A stretch of 64,000 nucleotides of DNA. Source: Dichetophora obliterata. Lineage: Eukaryota > Arthropoda > Insecta > Diptera > Sciomyzidae. The notes under the pieces were generated by a model that did not search any database, was not told the origin of the DNA, and saw only the letters and a program-made list of their open reading frames with translations. This document shows positions 11,100 to 21,745 of the stretch, piece by piece. Within the stretch, counting starts at the first letter, position 1. Every line of letters begins with the position of its first letter. The position numbers and the translations under genes were made by a program. The DNA is taken from positions 78,709,630 to 78,773,629 of the forward strand of contig OY986436.1 in NCBI GenBank assembly GCA_963920525.1. The letters are read 5' to 3'.

Positions 11100-11460
11100 A
11101 CTCGAAAGAACTAATTTTTGAAAAAATTATATTACGTTATATAGCTGCAACATAGATATCAACTAGTTTTATATCACTTTCTGAATGTTTTTGGCCACCT
11201 TTATTCCACCCTCTTTTTAATTGTTAAAAAAAAATCTTTTGACATATTTCTGATAGAATGTATTCTACTACAGAAACATAAAGGAAAAAGAAACACGATT
11301 TATGTAAATAGAGTATGTGTTGATAAGTTTTAATTAATATAGAAAAAAAACAAGAACGAAACTTCAGATATATAAACAACTATGGATAACATGTATTGAT
11401 TAGTTTTAATCAATATAGACAAAAAATAACAAAACTTTAGATATATAAGCTACTGTAGAT
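11100..11460. other. AT-rich spacer
   Basis: It contains two similar blocks (about 11320-11370 and 11390-11450) sharing TTTTAATNAATATAGA and AAACTT(C/T)AGATATATAA. No coding similarity is seen. Confidence 0.4.
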
Positions 11461-11464
11461 ATAA

Positions 11465-12080
11465 TCATCATTAAAATTTTTGTAAGCTTTCGGAAGTATT
11501 CTTCTTTGTGCACGATGGAAAATTTTTTTCTATTGTACTTAACTCCTTGGAGTAAGGCTTGATATTGTTCTTCATTTGTTGTAATTTTCCCATTGAAGTT
11601 GTCTGCTAAGGCAACGGGCCGTTCTGCAACGTCATTTGTAATTATAATTTCTTCAATTGTTTGTAATGCTTTAGTGTAGTTTTATTCATCGTTTCAAAAG
11701 GAAGGATCTTTTTGAAAAAATTCTGAACATATATTGCTTAAGTTAAAAAAAATTATCTTAAAAAAGACTTAATCTTTGAACCATAACTCGTTTTTCATTT
11801 TCGCTAATTCGAGGGTCAAAAAGCCAATGTAGCTAATAGTTCATTTAAATACCACAAATGGCCGGAAAAGGTCTTAAAAGCTCTGTCAGAAATGGTACAG
11901 ATAATTTCGTTGCAATCATTTAGTTCTTTAACAGTTTTAAATCATTAAATGGAGCATAAGTTGGTAGTTCACAAGTGAACCAATTTTTCAGGTATACTTT
12001 CACGACGAATACATTAAAAACACGAAGAGCACATATGTATTAATTCATCATCAGTAATTTCAATTCGAACTTTGAATTTT
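11465..12080 (-). pseudogene. C-terminal coding remnant of an unnamed transposon-like protein
   Basis: The minus strand gives two coherent stretches in different frames. The first is DRAFKTFSGHLWYLNELL then LATLAFFDPRISENEKR (about 11780-11930). The second is NDVAERPVALADNFNGKIT then EEQYQALLQGVKYNRKKFS (about 11490-11630). I recall this pair of segments, in this order, near the C-terminus of large unnamed proteins found in many invertebrate genomes; they look transposon-borne. At least one frameshift separates the parts and stops are present upstream. No catalytic core is visible here. The family is not assigned. Confidence 0.45.
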
Positions 12081-12089
12081 GAATGATTT

Positions 12090-13000
12090 ATGGTTCAAAG
12101 AAGAAGTCAACTAAATAATATTACAAAAATATGAAGGGATAACATCAAGGGGATCCGCAGAACTTTTTCTAGGGGGGGGAACAAAGGTGTGCACATATAT
12201 GAGAATGAAAGTGGAATGTTACCTATGTAATTTTATTGTCTGAGATTTTCGGTCCAAATTTTGTGAACACTGCACATATTTGAAATTTTATATTTTATAT
12301 TTATATTCTTGATCAGCATTATCACATGAGTCGATTTAGCTATGCCCGTCTATCTGTGATCATGATTACAGCCGGAATTTTCAAGCTATTACCCCGAAAT
12401 TCAATATTTCAATATCAAAAAAATTAAGATCAAGATATAAAAAATACGGCTACCTCCCATACAAAGTGACTTTATCAAAATAGTAAATCTAGAAATTCAC
12501 AAAATTGAGCTTCGATATAGAATGTGCACTCCGAGTATGAAATTCAACAAAATCGGGTAAAAATCGCTTCTACCTCCCATACAAAGTGACTATGAAAGAG
12601 GTAAAATCTCTCTAAATTCCACAAAAATTTAAATATGGACTAGAAATTTGGCATGTTCTAACAGATAAACATTTTGTAAGGCTCAAGGCTTTGAGTATAC
12701 TTGTGTTCGGCCGTTGGGTATGTTAACCTCGGCTTAGTCGAAAATCATTTCTTACTAGTTTAACTTAACACGCATAAAAATATGCGTAAAACTTCCTAAC
12801 GAACAATGAACTCTCTATTTACTAAATTATATTTAGATATATTATATATAGTATGAATATTTAAAATAAAAAACAGTTAGTCATTTCATGAACTTAAAAA
12901 AAAAACACAGAATTATTACATATACATACAAAGAGATCAATTTGAAATATTTCAGTTGAGATCAGTGAGAGATAAGATCAATTATTAGAAATTTTATAAA
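12090..13000. other. Repeat-like stretch without a gene
   Basis: The phrase CTACCTCCCATACAAAGTGACT occurs twice (about 12452 and 12571) with similar flanks, so a unit of about 120 bp is duplicated in degenerate form. No coding similarity is seen. The rest is AT-rich. Confidence 0.45.
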
Positions 13001-13002
13001 AT

Positions 13003-15001
13003 TTACATTTGTCTTGTCAATCTTCTTGGTTTAGAATCAAAATCGTCCAAAACTTCTTTGACAAACTGAGATTTTGCCTCTTTAACCATCGTCCTGTGTA
13101 CGCTGAGCATACACAAACCTGGAAGAATTTCATTTTAGATAAAGATACATAAATTTTTACGTTGAAGTTTACCATTTAAACGATTTTCCGTCATTGTGGA
13201 TCTAAGCCAAGTTTTTACCCTGCGCAAAGTGCTAAACGACCTTTCTATCGTTGCCGTGGTGCATGGAAGGACTGCAAGAATGAGCAAAGCTTTATATGTT
13301 TGAGGAAAAAATGTTTCTGACTCCTTAATAACATAACATCTTCGATACATATATCTTCTTTAAAAGCTTTATTTTTCCATAAGTTAAACCAAACTTCAGT
13401 TTCATTCTCAATACTCTTTAATCCATAGAATTCTGCAAAAACCTTTGTTTTATTCTTAACCCCAACAAGACCTATATTTTGCATTTCAACAGGATGTAAG
13501 GCAGACAACAAAAATGCCGGTGTATTCTCTTTTGAAAACTGCTCCTCTAGAGAGACGATTAGGGAGTCAATATAAGGAATAAATAGCGATATTCTAAAAA
13601 AATCTTGTGGTGGTGCTGCGGATGATTTGACCTATGTATTTGTCTTGAGACCACGCGTGGAACTTCCAAAAATGCGTCTAATTTTGTTATAATTTTTTCA
13701 GCTTCAATGAAAACTTCCTCAAACACTTTTTTAGCTTCTTTTCTATGTACTTTAATAGTGCTAACAATTGTTTCTATGTGACCTGCACAACTAAGCAAAT
13801 TTAAGTTCTTGAATTGCAGCGCATTCGCTACAGGTTCTATTATTGCTGAATATTTCACTATTATGCATAATGGCATAATTAATGTACTTTGCATAGCTGC
13901 ACTATGCAGCTGAAATGCAATTTTTTTTGTTGCAGCATTACCATCAAGGCTTAATCTTTTTAAAGCTCCTACAATATTAACAAAATTTTGTTGAAAAGTT
14001 GAGATGCTTATATATTTTTGGCTCCATCTTGTTTCACAAAGCATTGGCAAATTTGGTGCATACTGTCTTCGCTCTGGAGATTCTCTCAAAAATTTTATTA
14101 TATCCTCAATTGTGGCTGTACAATTCCTAATTTCTGGTACGCTATTAAGATCGTTTATGACCAAATTTAATTTGTGGCATGCACAATGAAAATACAATGC
14201 CTTTTTAAAATATGTTTTCAAAATTTTCTGTACTCCAGCATCTTTTCCTGCCATTGTGGCACAACCATCAAAACCTTGGCCAACACATTTATCTGGTCCT
14301 AGTTCAATGTTTATAAAAAATGTTCTGACTGCATGTGCAATGGACTTTGCATCCATTCCAACCAGCTCTATAAATCCCAGAAACTCTTCCCGTATCAGCA
14401 TACTCTCAGTATCAAAAAAGCGGACTCCCACAGACAGTTGCTCTTTGCCGGATATATCGCAGCTTTCATCGGCCAAGATGCTATATGCTGTCGCTTTTTT
14501 CGCATTAAAACATATTTTGTTCCTAACTACTGAGTCACATATGCTAATAATTTCATTTTGTACTCGGACTGACGTATACTTCGCATTCCCTTTTGCTTTA
14601 TGAACTAAACTTTTTAATTTATTATCAGAACAATTTTCATTCAAGTCAAGAAGGTCATGAAATTTACCTATTGTAAGCACAAAAAAAAAGAATATATAGA
14701 AAATAGTGCTTTAAATATTCATCGTTAACAAAGGTTGAATTTAATAGACGGTAATAAAAAATTGAAAAAAGGACAACCATAAGTTTGAAGAGTTCTTTGC
14801 ATTTGGAAAAACTCTTTATCAATAATTGCATATATTGTATATAATCGGACCCAGCTGCTCCGATTATGGGAACAGCACACAATATAGGGAAAAAGCTCCT
14901 TTCATGCGAGACGAATACACAAGCCAAGGTGAATACTTCTCCAGCCATTCATGAATAAACTTTCTTTTCATGTCGGCTCCAAAATCGTAGTCCTTCGGCG
15001 G
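13003..15001 (-). pseudogene. hAT transposase of the TTF-finger/ZMYM1-like type, frameshifted
   Basis: The order on the minus strand fits the family. A TTF-type zinc-finger segment reads TPPKDYDFGADMKRKF and EWLEKYSPWLVYSSRMKG, with GAFSLYCVLF (about 15001-14860). It is followed by a possible intron ending TGCTTACAATAG and by 373 open residues (14680-13559). These hold the DUF4371-like and RNase H-like parts: DESCDISGKEQLSVGVRFFD, GQGFDGCATMAG and HCACHKLNLVINDLN. A shift in a T-run near 13610 breaks the frame, and a second one near 13345 separates the dimerisation end TTATIERSFSTLRRVKTWLR. The last residues (RRLTRQM) stop at 13003. ZMYM1 and THAP12-like host genes share this architecture, but the breaks argue for a decayed transposon. 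Confidence 0.9.
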
Positions 15002-15560
15002 AGTTCAGCAGTGGAGAAGCATTTCGTTTTTTTGTTGGATAGTCATGAGAGCTGTCCGTCCCACCCATTTTCCGATGTCGAGGTCTGAAAAACATTCCGA
15101 AGGCGCAATCGATGATCCACATGATGATGAGCATGGTTGCTGCTCGTTCTCTTGCTACTGTCACTTCGCTGGCTTACTTTTCGTGTCGGTTTAGCTATAA
15201 GAGACAATTAAATTAAGCACGTTTTTATAATTATTACAACTTGTTCCTACTTACCACCAAAAAACCAAAAAATAATTTAAATTTCGAGTTAAACCACTCA
15301 TTTAACATAGAGAATGACCTTTAAAATAAGTAATGGAGTCAAAAATGCATTTTCATTCCGGTTTTAAAGTTGACATAAAAAATGGCATGTGGAAATGTGA
15401 AAAACGAGTTTGAGGGACCTCTAAACATTAATATTTTTCCATAAAATTTTCAGGAACTTATTTTTAGACATTATCGGGCCACTCTATTCTACATGTATAT
15501 CTTAAATTATTGTTGTAAATAAAAATGTTGTAAATATTACGTTATTGTTGTTGTAATGTA
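15002..15560. other. Spacer between hAT pseudogene and MADF remnant
   Basis: The first 160 bases look like the 5' flank of the hAT copy. No other gene is recognised; the remainder is AT-rich. Confidence 0.35.
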
Positions 15561-15893
15561 CTTACAACATTAAAATGCTTTTCGGTTCTTTGTAAAAATT
15601 GCAAAGCTTGGAATGTCCACGATTTGGGAGTATATAGATCATCTGTACCAGCACCGGAACGTTTTGAGTCAACAATTCGTTTCGATTTCGATTCGATTTT
15701 TTCAGAACTTTAATAGTTTCTGGTATGCAGCCGTTTTTATTTTATCGCTATAAGCTTTAGCTGACGAGTCCCACAATTCCGGCAATGTTTCCAAGTTAAA
15801 AATAAAGTCTTTTAAAATTTGTTGTTCCACGGTCAGCTGCGATTCTACCGGCAGCACACACTCACTGTTAATGTCTTTTTCCATTAAATGCAC
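15560..15893 (-). pseudogene. MADF-domain protein remnant
   Basis: The minus strand starts MHLMEKDINSECVLP and goes on to KDFIFNLETLPELWD and AYSDKIKTAAYQKLLKF, the N-terminal half of a MADF (Myb/SANT-like) DNA-binding domain. After a stop and shift, another frame gives SKRIVDSKRSGAGTDDLYTP then KSWTFQALQFLQRTEKHF, the C-terminal half. About 20 residues between the halves are missing. It ends in a good splice donor (GTAAGT near 15565). MADF genes are carried by many PIF/Harbinger elements, and they also form a large host family in flies, so the origin is open. Confidence 0.75.
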
Positions 15894-16257
15894 AAATTAC
15901 TGGAAAAATTTGTCAAGTAGTTTATTTTTATTTGCTTTCTTTTTATTTCACTGTTACACACTACCTGTTAATGTCTTTTCCATTTAATTTGTTAATTTTT
16001 ATTTCATTTCTTCTTATTTCGCTGCAGAGTCCTGAATTCCAAATATGCTAAACGTTCAATATGTAGACAGATTTGCGATCCGCGATCTGAATTTAAAATT
16101 GTTAAGATATTTTGCCTTTTGTCTGGATCATGATCCATCAATATTGCATGTTACACTTTCAATAAATATCGCGATACTGGATTGCGGTCAGTATATATTG
16201 AACGTGTAGCAGGCGCCTAAGACGTAAGACGTAATTCTACGAAAAAAAAAAACAATT
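15894..16257. other. Spacer, nothing recognised
   Basis: AT-rich. AATGTCTTTTCCATTTAAT near 15969 repeats the start region of the MADF remnant (about 15872-15890), a small direct duplication. Confidence 0.4.
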
Positions 16258-16544
16258 TGAGGCCTGACTATAATAGCCACTTGCTGGTATTCGCTAATGC
16301 CAAAAACTAAACGAAAAGCCAGTCGGCTGTTGTCGAAATAAAAAATGCCCAGAATTGCCATTAACTGACTTTGAGAAGTGCTACAAAATAATTTTTTTTT
16401 ATTTGTGCATATTTGTGAGATTTTTTTTTTAAATAAATATGCAAATTAATATAATTTATTAAAAACTAAAATAAACAAGCGCACTCTTTGCTGTCTTGTT
16501 TTCAATATACTCAAATAAACAATTGTTTGACATTTGCCTATTTT

Positions 16545-19500
16545 TTTATTTTATTTTTATTTATTTTATTTATTTGATTCTAGCGCTAACAAGAGTTCAC
16601 TTATAACTAGCGCTAACATTATCTAGAGTGGCAAACAGTTTGCATATTATTATTTATTATAAAGTTTATAAAAAAATATAATAGATAAAGAAAAATATTA
16701 GATAAACAAAATTTAAACAATATTTAAGCTGTGTATTTTGAAGAACATAATTTTATCATTAATAATTAATTCATTTGTGCATCATTGAACAATATTGGAA
16801 AAATAAATTGTAAAACCAAATGGATGAAAAATGATTTATTAGTTTGTTTTTGAACTGCGTAGCGTTGGAAGTAGTTTGGATGTTATGAGGCAGCGAATTC
16901 CAAAGACGAGGTGTGTAAACAAAAAATTGTCGTTTGGACGAAAGATACTTATGTTTAGGCAAAATAAGATTTTTTCCGCGGTTAGATTGCATGAATTTTA
17001 GTTTTTCAAAGAGATATTTAGGCTCAGAAGTATATATAATTTTATGTAACATGGTTAGAGCTCTTAAGTTAAAAAGGTTATCGAAAGTCATTCCAAAAAT
17101 TTGTTTTGCAAACTGAGAGATATGATCGAATCGCTTAAGACCAAAAACGTAATGTGCAATATTATTGTAAACAACATTTAGTTTATGCCTGCTCATAGCG
17201 TCACAGTTTGCAAAGATTTCACAGCCATATAAAAGTGTCGGGACAAGATATGTTTTGGCTAAAAGCATTCTAATTTCCCAGGGAGTATAATATTTGGTCG
17301 TCCAGAGCGTACGTAGCATTCCATAAGTTTTACCAATTGAGATGTTGATGTGATTAGCCCAGGTCAATGAACTATTAAAGAGAATGCCAAGATTTTTTGC
17401 CGTGGGCACAATTTCGATGTTAGAGCTGTTAAGACATATGTACGGGCTATTTATCCTGTTGCTGGATGCTCTGCTTACATTCAAGCATTTCGATTTGGTG
17501 GGGTTAAGGCATAAACCATTGACCATCGCCCAATTATTTACGTGCTCGAGATCTTCATTAAGCTTATCAGTGCATGATTTTATATCATTATCATTAGACA
17601 AGCAACTAATGAACAGTTGAACGTCGTCTGCATACATTTGTATATGACAGTGTTGGAGCACATTAGGTAAGTCGTTAATATATATTGAAAAAAGCAAGGG
17701 TCCTAGTATTGAGCCTTGCGGCACTCCTCTACTGACAGGTAAAAAATGTGAGTAAGTGGAGCCAATATTCACGGCTTGTGACCTATTTGAAAGATATGTT
17801 TCGAGAAGAGTTATTGAGGTTCCTGAAAAATTAAACTTGCGTGACAATTTTGTGCAGAGTATTCCATGATCAACTGTGTCGTAAGGCTTTTGAGTGATCC
17901 AAAAGAACCAGAAACGTGAGCATATTTTGATCAAGGCTAACTCGAATTTGTTCTGTTACGTCTAACAATGCTGTTACACAGCCCCTATTTGGTCTGAAAC
18001 CTGATTGTTTTTCAGTGAGTAGCCGATGTTCCTGAAGATAATTATTTAGTTGTTTATTCATTAAAACCTCAAAAACTTTAGACATATACGGCAAAATGGC
18101 AATGGGACGAAATTCATTATCAGACTTTGGTATCGGTATGATTTTTGCTTTTTTCCACTCAGCGGGATAAGTAGAGGTTGTGAAAATTGTGTTGAAGAAG
18201 TGTGTTAGGTAAGACAACAATTTTTGGAGTAAGGCTTTAACAAACATTGGGTGCATATTATCAAGACCAAGAGCATTTGATTTGATTGCAAGAAAATTTT
18301 CCAGCACATCAGCTTGCGATACACAAGCGAAACAGAATTCAGCAAAACTATGAAGAGGGCTATTGATAATAGTGTAGTGGTTATTAATTGGAGTGGGAAA
18401 AGGAATGTCTATAAATTTTGTATTTAACGCATTGCAGTCAACAGTTATGGGTGTTCTTATGACATTTTTGTTGAGACCAGTCTCAAGGATCGTGTTCCAT
18501 TTATCTTTGCTTCCTAAAGCGGATTTAAACTTTTCTCCAAAATAGGCTGTCTTTGCTTCCCTGGTTGTCTTAATAACATTTCTTCTAAACTGCTTGAATT
18601 GTGCGTGCAGTTCGGGTGTTTTAAACCGTTTCCAACGATTAAATGCGTTGTTTCTTTTATTTATTAATTTTATTATACTGCCTGAAAACCAAGGCGGTTG
18701 CCCGTGTTTAATGAATTTAATTTTTTTTGGGACATACTTTTCGAAAAGATACGTAATGTTGTCCATCAACAGACGTAATTGTTCGTTTACCGTGGTCATG
18801 TAGAAAATGTCAGTCCAGTTTAGGGTATTCAGTTCGACGTTTATAGCGAAATAATCAATATTTTTAAAATCTCGATACTCTATTTTTTGTTCATTTGTAT
18901 CAAGCTGAAAGTTGTATGTCATGAAAATTAAATCATGCTTCGAGAACACGGGAGCTGAGATTTGGTCATATAGTAATACCTTTTCATGATCACTAACAAA
19001 AAACAAATCTAGTAAAGTATTGCTATACTTAGTGTAGTGAGTGGACACGATAGAATTAACTGAAGTTAAGCCTAAAGCTTGCATATAATCATTTAAATGG
19101 CTTTCATTCAATAAATTACTATTAAAATCACCTGAAATTATTATATTTGTGTATGAGAGGCCTAAGGTTTCAATTTTTTGCAGAAATGTTTCCGTAGGTA
19201 GGTAACGATTTGGTCTATAAACATTTCCAATTAGAATTTTATCTGTGCCATGAATTAATTTAATAAACAAATATTCTATTGCATCATCTGAGCTTGATTT
19301 ACAAACAAAATTACATGCTATGGCTTCCCTTATATATATCGCTACGCCCCCGCCATGACCAATCCTATCAGCACGAAATGTTTTGTACCCGTTAGCCCGG
19401 GTTATGCTATCGGGTGCAATGGACTGAAACCAGGTTTGTGAAATGCATATTACATCTACCGCTGAGCCCTCAAAAATAAATCTAAATTCATCAAACTTGT

Positions 19501-19600
19501 TGTTTAAACTTTGTGCGTTTATATGGCAAATTTTCATACCAATTTTTTGTTTGCATAAAATTCGAATGAGCGAAAAATTCAGTCTTTGGATCTACCTCCA
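16545..19600 (-). mobile_element. Non-LTR retrotransposon (LINE), jockey/CR1-like group
   Basis: It is a LINE copy in minus orientation. Its 3' side ends in an A-rich (AAATA)n tail, seen on the plus strand as TATTTTTATTTATTTTATTT near 16550-16580. The 5' boundary is uncertain; no ORF1 with CCHC fingers is visible upstream of 19540, so the copy is probably 5'-truncated or the family lacks it. The target duplication is not resolved. Confidence 0.85.
16771..19537 (-). pseudogene. LINE ORF2: endonuclease plus reverse transcriptase, one frameshift
   Basis: The frame opens MKICHINAQSLNNKFDEFR, an apurinic-like endonuclease (EEP) domain, with SGDFNSNLL and SKHDLIFMTY as catalytic-type motifs. After a linker come RT motifs: EWKKAKIIPIPKSDNEFRPI, GFRPNRGCVTALLDV, then LLDHSKA. 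There one extra base (AAAGCCTTACGAC near 17890) shifts the frame; the next frame continues YDTVDHGILC, SRGVPQGSILGPLLFSIYIN, then MYADDVQLF with the catalytic YADD. The C-terminus (PRLWNSLP and following) ends at 16771. Apart from this one indel the frame is open over about 920 residues, which suggests a fairly young insertion. The clade is inferred from motif style only. Confidence 0.9.
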
Positions 19601-20032
19601 TTATTATTTAATATGTTTAACATTTAAAGGGTAAAATATTATTATTATTAGCAACACCTCAGCAACGCAAGCATATACGCTAAAAAAGGAAGTAATAATG
19701 AAAAAATTGTCCATCCATTTAGTATAGAAATAAGTTAAATTAAAATAGATATTAATAATTAAACAAGAGATCTTACAACAGTTTTTATGCACACAAACTA
19801 ATACAAATATTCTACAGATATGACGATTATAAAATATTCTAGAGACATTAATATAAATTCTCAAGATACTTAACGTGAGCGATTTGAATCGCACTACAAA
19901 AATCCAATGAAAGTCAACGAAACTTAACGAAACTGTGGCAATTCCAATTATAGGTACGCTCATATATTAACATGGGCTCGCTTTTATTTTGATAAATCCG
20001 TCTGCCAGCATGTGGCTATTATAGTCCGGCCT

Positions 20033-20242
20033 TTAGCTTAAATTTTTCAAAGCAAAATATGGAAAGTAATATTTAAAAATATTATATATTATAATATAAT
20101 AATGCAATAAAATGCATTTAAGTCAAGTTGCTTAGATGAATAGTTCTATTTTTGTTAAGCTAACTCGGTAGAATTTTGGTGACTTCGGCAAACCTCGACA
20201 ACAGTTTTTGTTTTGCGTAAATTAAATTTTTAAAAATTTTCA
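20033..20242. other. AT-rich spacer
   Basis: AT-rich DNA between the outer TIR element and the next repeat family; no gene seen. Confidence 0.35.
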
Positions 20243-20995
20243 ATTATTATGTTGACTTTATATGATTTAAATACAAATTCTTTTATTTTTAAATCATACT
20301 TGATTTTAAATACAAATTCTAGTTGTTTGATAGTTTAAAATCGTTTATCGAGCTTAAGGTCAAAGTTAGGACAATTAATTGTTCTAACGAATTTTTCCAA
20401 AGAAACAACAACACCAACAACAACAAAGTTTTTTTTCAATATGAAAAGAAAAAATCACTAGCTTGATTTGATTGTAAAATTTCTGCTATGCTAAAAGCGT
20501 CATCAGAAATCTTTGTGATACCCGTGCAAGCGCGCGCTAACGCACTGCACCATCGGGGCGATGAGATTTTGAAGCGTCATTTTCTCAGTCTTTTCCTTAA
20601 TTTCATAATGTCACATTTGTTGTTGTATTTCTGTTTTACTTTAGTTTCTATGCTTATGTTATTATATGTAGTCCAACAGCCTGCTGGAAGTCTGCACTAA
20701 CAAAGCATGTTTACTGAAGTTGTTTTTAGAATTTTTGCTGATTTTGTTTTCAGCTGTTTCCGTTTGGTCGAGCTCTACCATTTGATTATAGTTTTTCTAA
20801 ATGACCTCTATATTTATTATGTTGACTTTATATGATTTAAATACAAATTCTAAATGTTTGATAGTTTAAATCATACTTGATTTTAAATACAAATTCTAGT
20901 TGTTTGATAGTTTAAAATCGTTTATCGAGCTTAAGGTCAAAGTATTTAAATCATATAAAGTCAACATAATAAATATAGAGGTCATTTAGAAAAAC
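20243..20995. mobile_element. Inverted-repeat element family, copy 1 (rearranged)
   Basis: It holds two direct copies of a block (20247-20400 and 20816-20945) that shares TATATGATTTAAATACAAAT, CTAGTTGTTTGATAGTTTAA and GTTTATCGAGCTTAAGGTCA. Between them is an interior (about 20460-20690) that matches the interior of the copy at 35449-35908 (TCATCAGAAATCTTTGTGAT, GGGCGATGAGATTT). There is no protein motif. Copy 1 appears rebuilt by a secondary duplication of one end. Confidence 0.75.
20791..20995. repeat. Perfect 54-bp inverted repeat with 97-bp spacer
   Basis: 20791-20844 (starting GTTTTTCTAAATGACCTC) and 20942-20995 are exact reverse complements as far as I can read. The spacer contains the CTAGTTGTTTGATAG block. 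Such perfection implies recent formation or gene conversion within a fold-back. Confidence 0.85.
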
Positions 20996-21112
20996 TTTAA
21001 TTTTCAATTATTTTTAAAAGGATTAAAACATTGCGATAAAAGTCCTTTAAGCTGTCGGTACATTTCAAGATGATATAATTGTGCTTCCTTCTGAATATAA
21101 GTATACAAATAT

Positions 21113-21318
21113 AAAGGGCTTATTGCAAAAACGTGATAAGCCACATAAAATTTTTTTTTATATAATCGACTTCAAAAATTTGAAAAAAATGTAAGAAATA
21201 GCCAAAATCTCTTTAGTGGTTGTTGGCAATCCATTGGGCTCTGTATTGAGCCTAAAAATGATTTTTAAATTGATTTTTAAGATAATGTGGCTCACCACAT
21301 TATTGCAATAAGCCCTTC
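21113..21318. mobile_element. MITE of about 206 bp
   Basis: The ends read AAAGGGCTTATTGCAAAAAC and, inverted, GAAGGGCTTATTGCAATAAT; similarity runs for about 35 bp including GTGNNAAGCCACAT-like sequence. The interior is AT-rich and has no coding capacity. The superfamily is not assigned. Confidence 0.75.
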
Positions 21319-21538
21319 ATACATATATTGTTTTTTTTTTATGGTGCAATCCTTTTCTTGGAAAGTATAACAATTTTCAGCAAAAAACCTGCAGCATGCT
21401 CTGCAATACGTCCAATCATTGCGCAGTTAAAACTACCCGCGACGAAAAATCGTTCATCGTTCTTCTTCGCGCCGGGAGTTGCTGCTACAGCCATCAATTT
21501 GTATTCACACTTAAAAGTTTAAAATTTGCTCACAGTTC

Positions 21539-21745
21539 ATGGAATATGTGAAAATAAACCCACATTATTCTCAAATTGAATTTACGGTCACTTTGCGTGA
21601 ATTGAATAATATTATTGCAGCTACCAGCACCATCAACTTAAACCAGCAACCATCGTTTTGGTTGCCACTTGTTTGGATTTTGCTTTCGCTGCTTCTTTGT
21701 GTGACTTTCATTGGAACTGCTTATTTAAGTCGGTATTCGTACTAG
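21539..21745 (+). CDS. Candidate host exon: small C-terminal membrane segment, unidentified
   Basis: A 68-residue frame begins MEYVKINPHYSQIEFTVTLR, continues through a polar stretch, then has one strong hydrophobic segment of about 20 residues (PLVWILLSLLLCVTFIG) and a short tail YLSRYSY. It is preceded by a splice-acceptor-like TTTGCTCACAG at 21527-21537, so it may be the last exon of a larger type I membrane protein rather than a free small protein. DNA from about 21340 to 22610 is less AT-rich and free of transposon motifs, and an AATAAA lies 850 bases downstream. I do not recognise the protein. It could be a chance frame. Confidence 0.4.
   Translation: MEYVKINPHYSQIEFTVTLRELNNIIAATSTINLNQQPSFWLPLVWILLSLLLCVTFIGTAYLSRYSY

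Larger units (their letters stand above)
16258..20032. mobile_element. TIR element enclosing a LINE insertion
   Basis: The left end (from 16258) has GAGGCCTGACTATAATAGCC then ACTTGCTGGTA. The right end (to 20032) is its reverse complement with few changes (AAGGCCGGACTATAATAGCC, ACATGCTGGCA). These TIRs of about 30 bp lie 3.7 kb apart. Most of the interval is a LINE on the minus strand, so the simplest reading is a short TIR element of less than 1 kb into which the LINE jumped. No transposase of its own is visible in the flanks of the LINE. Confidence 0.65.
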
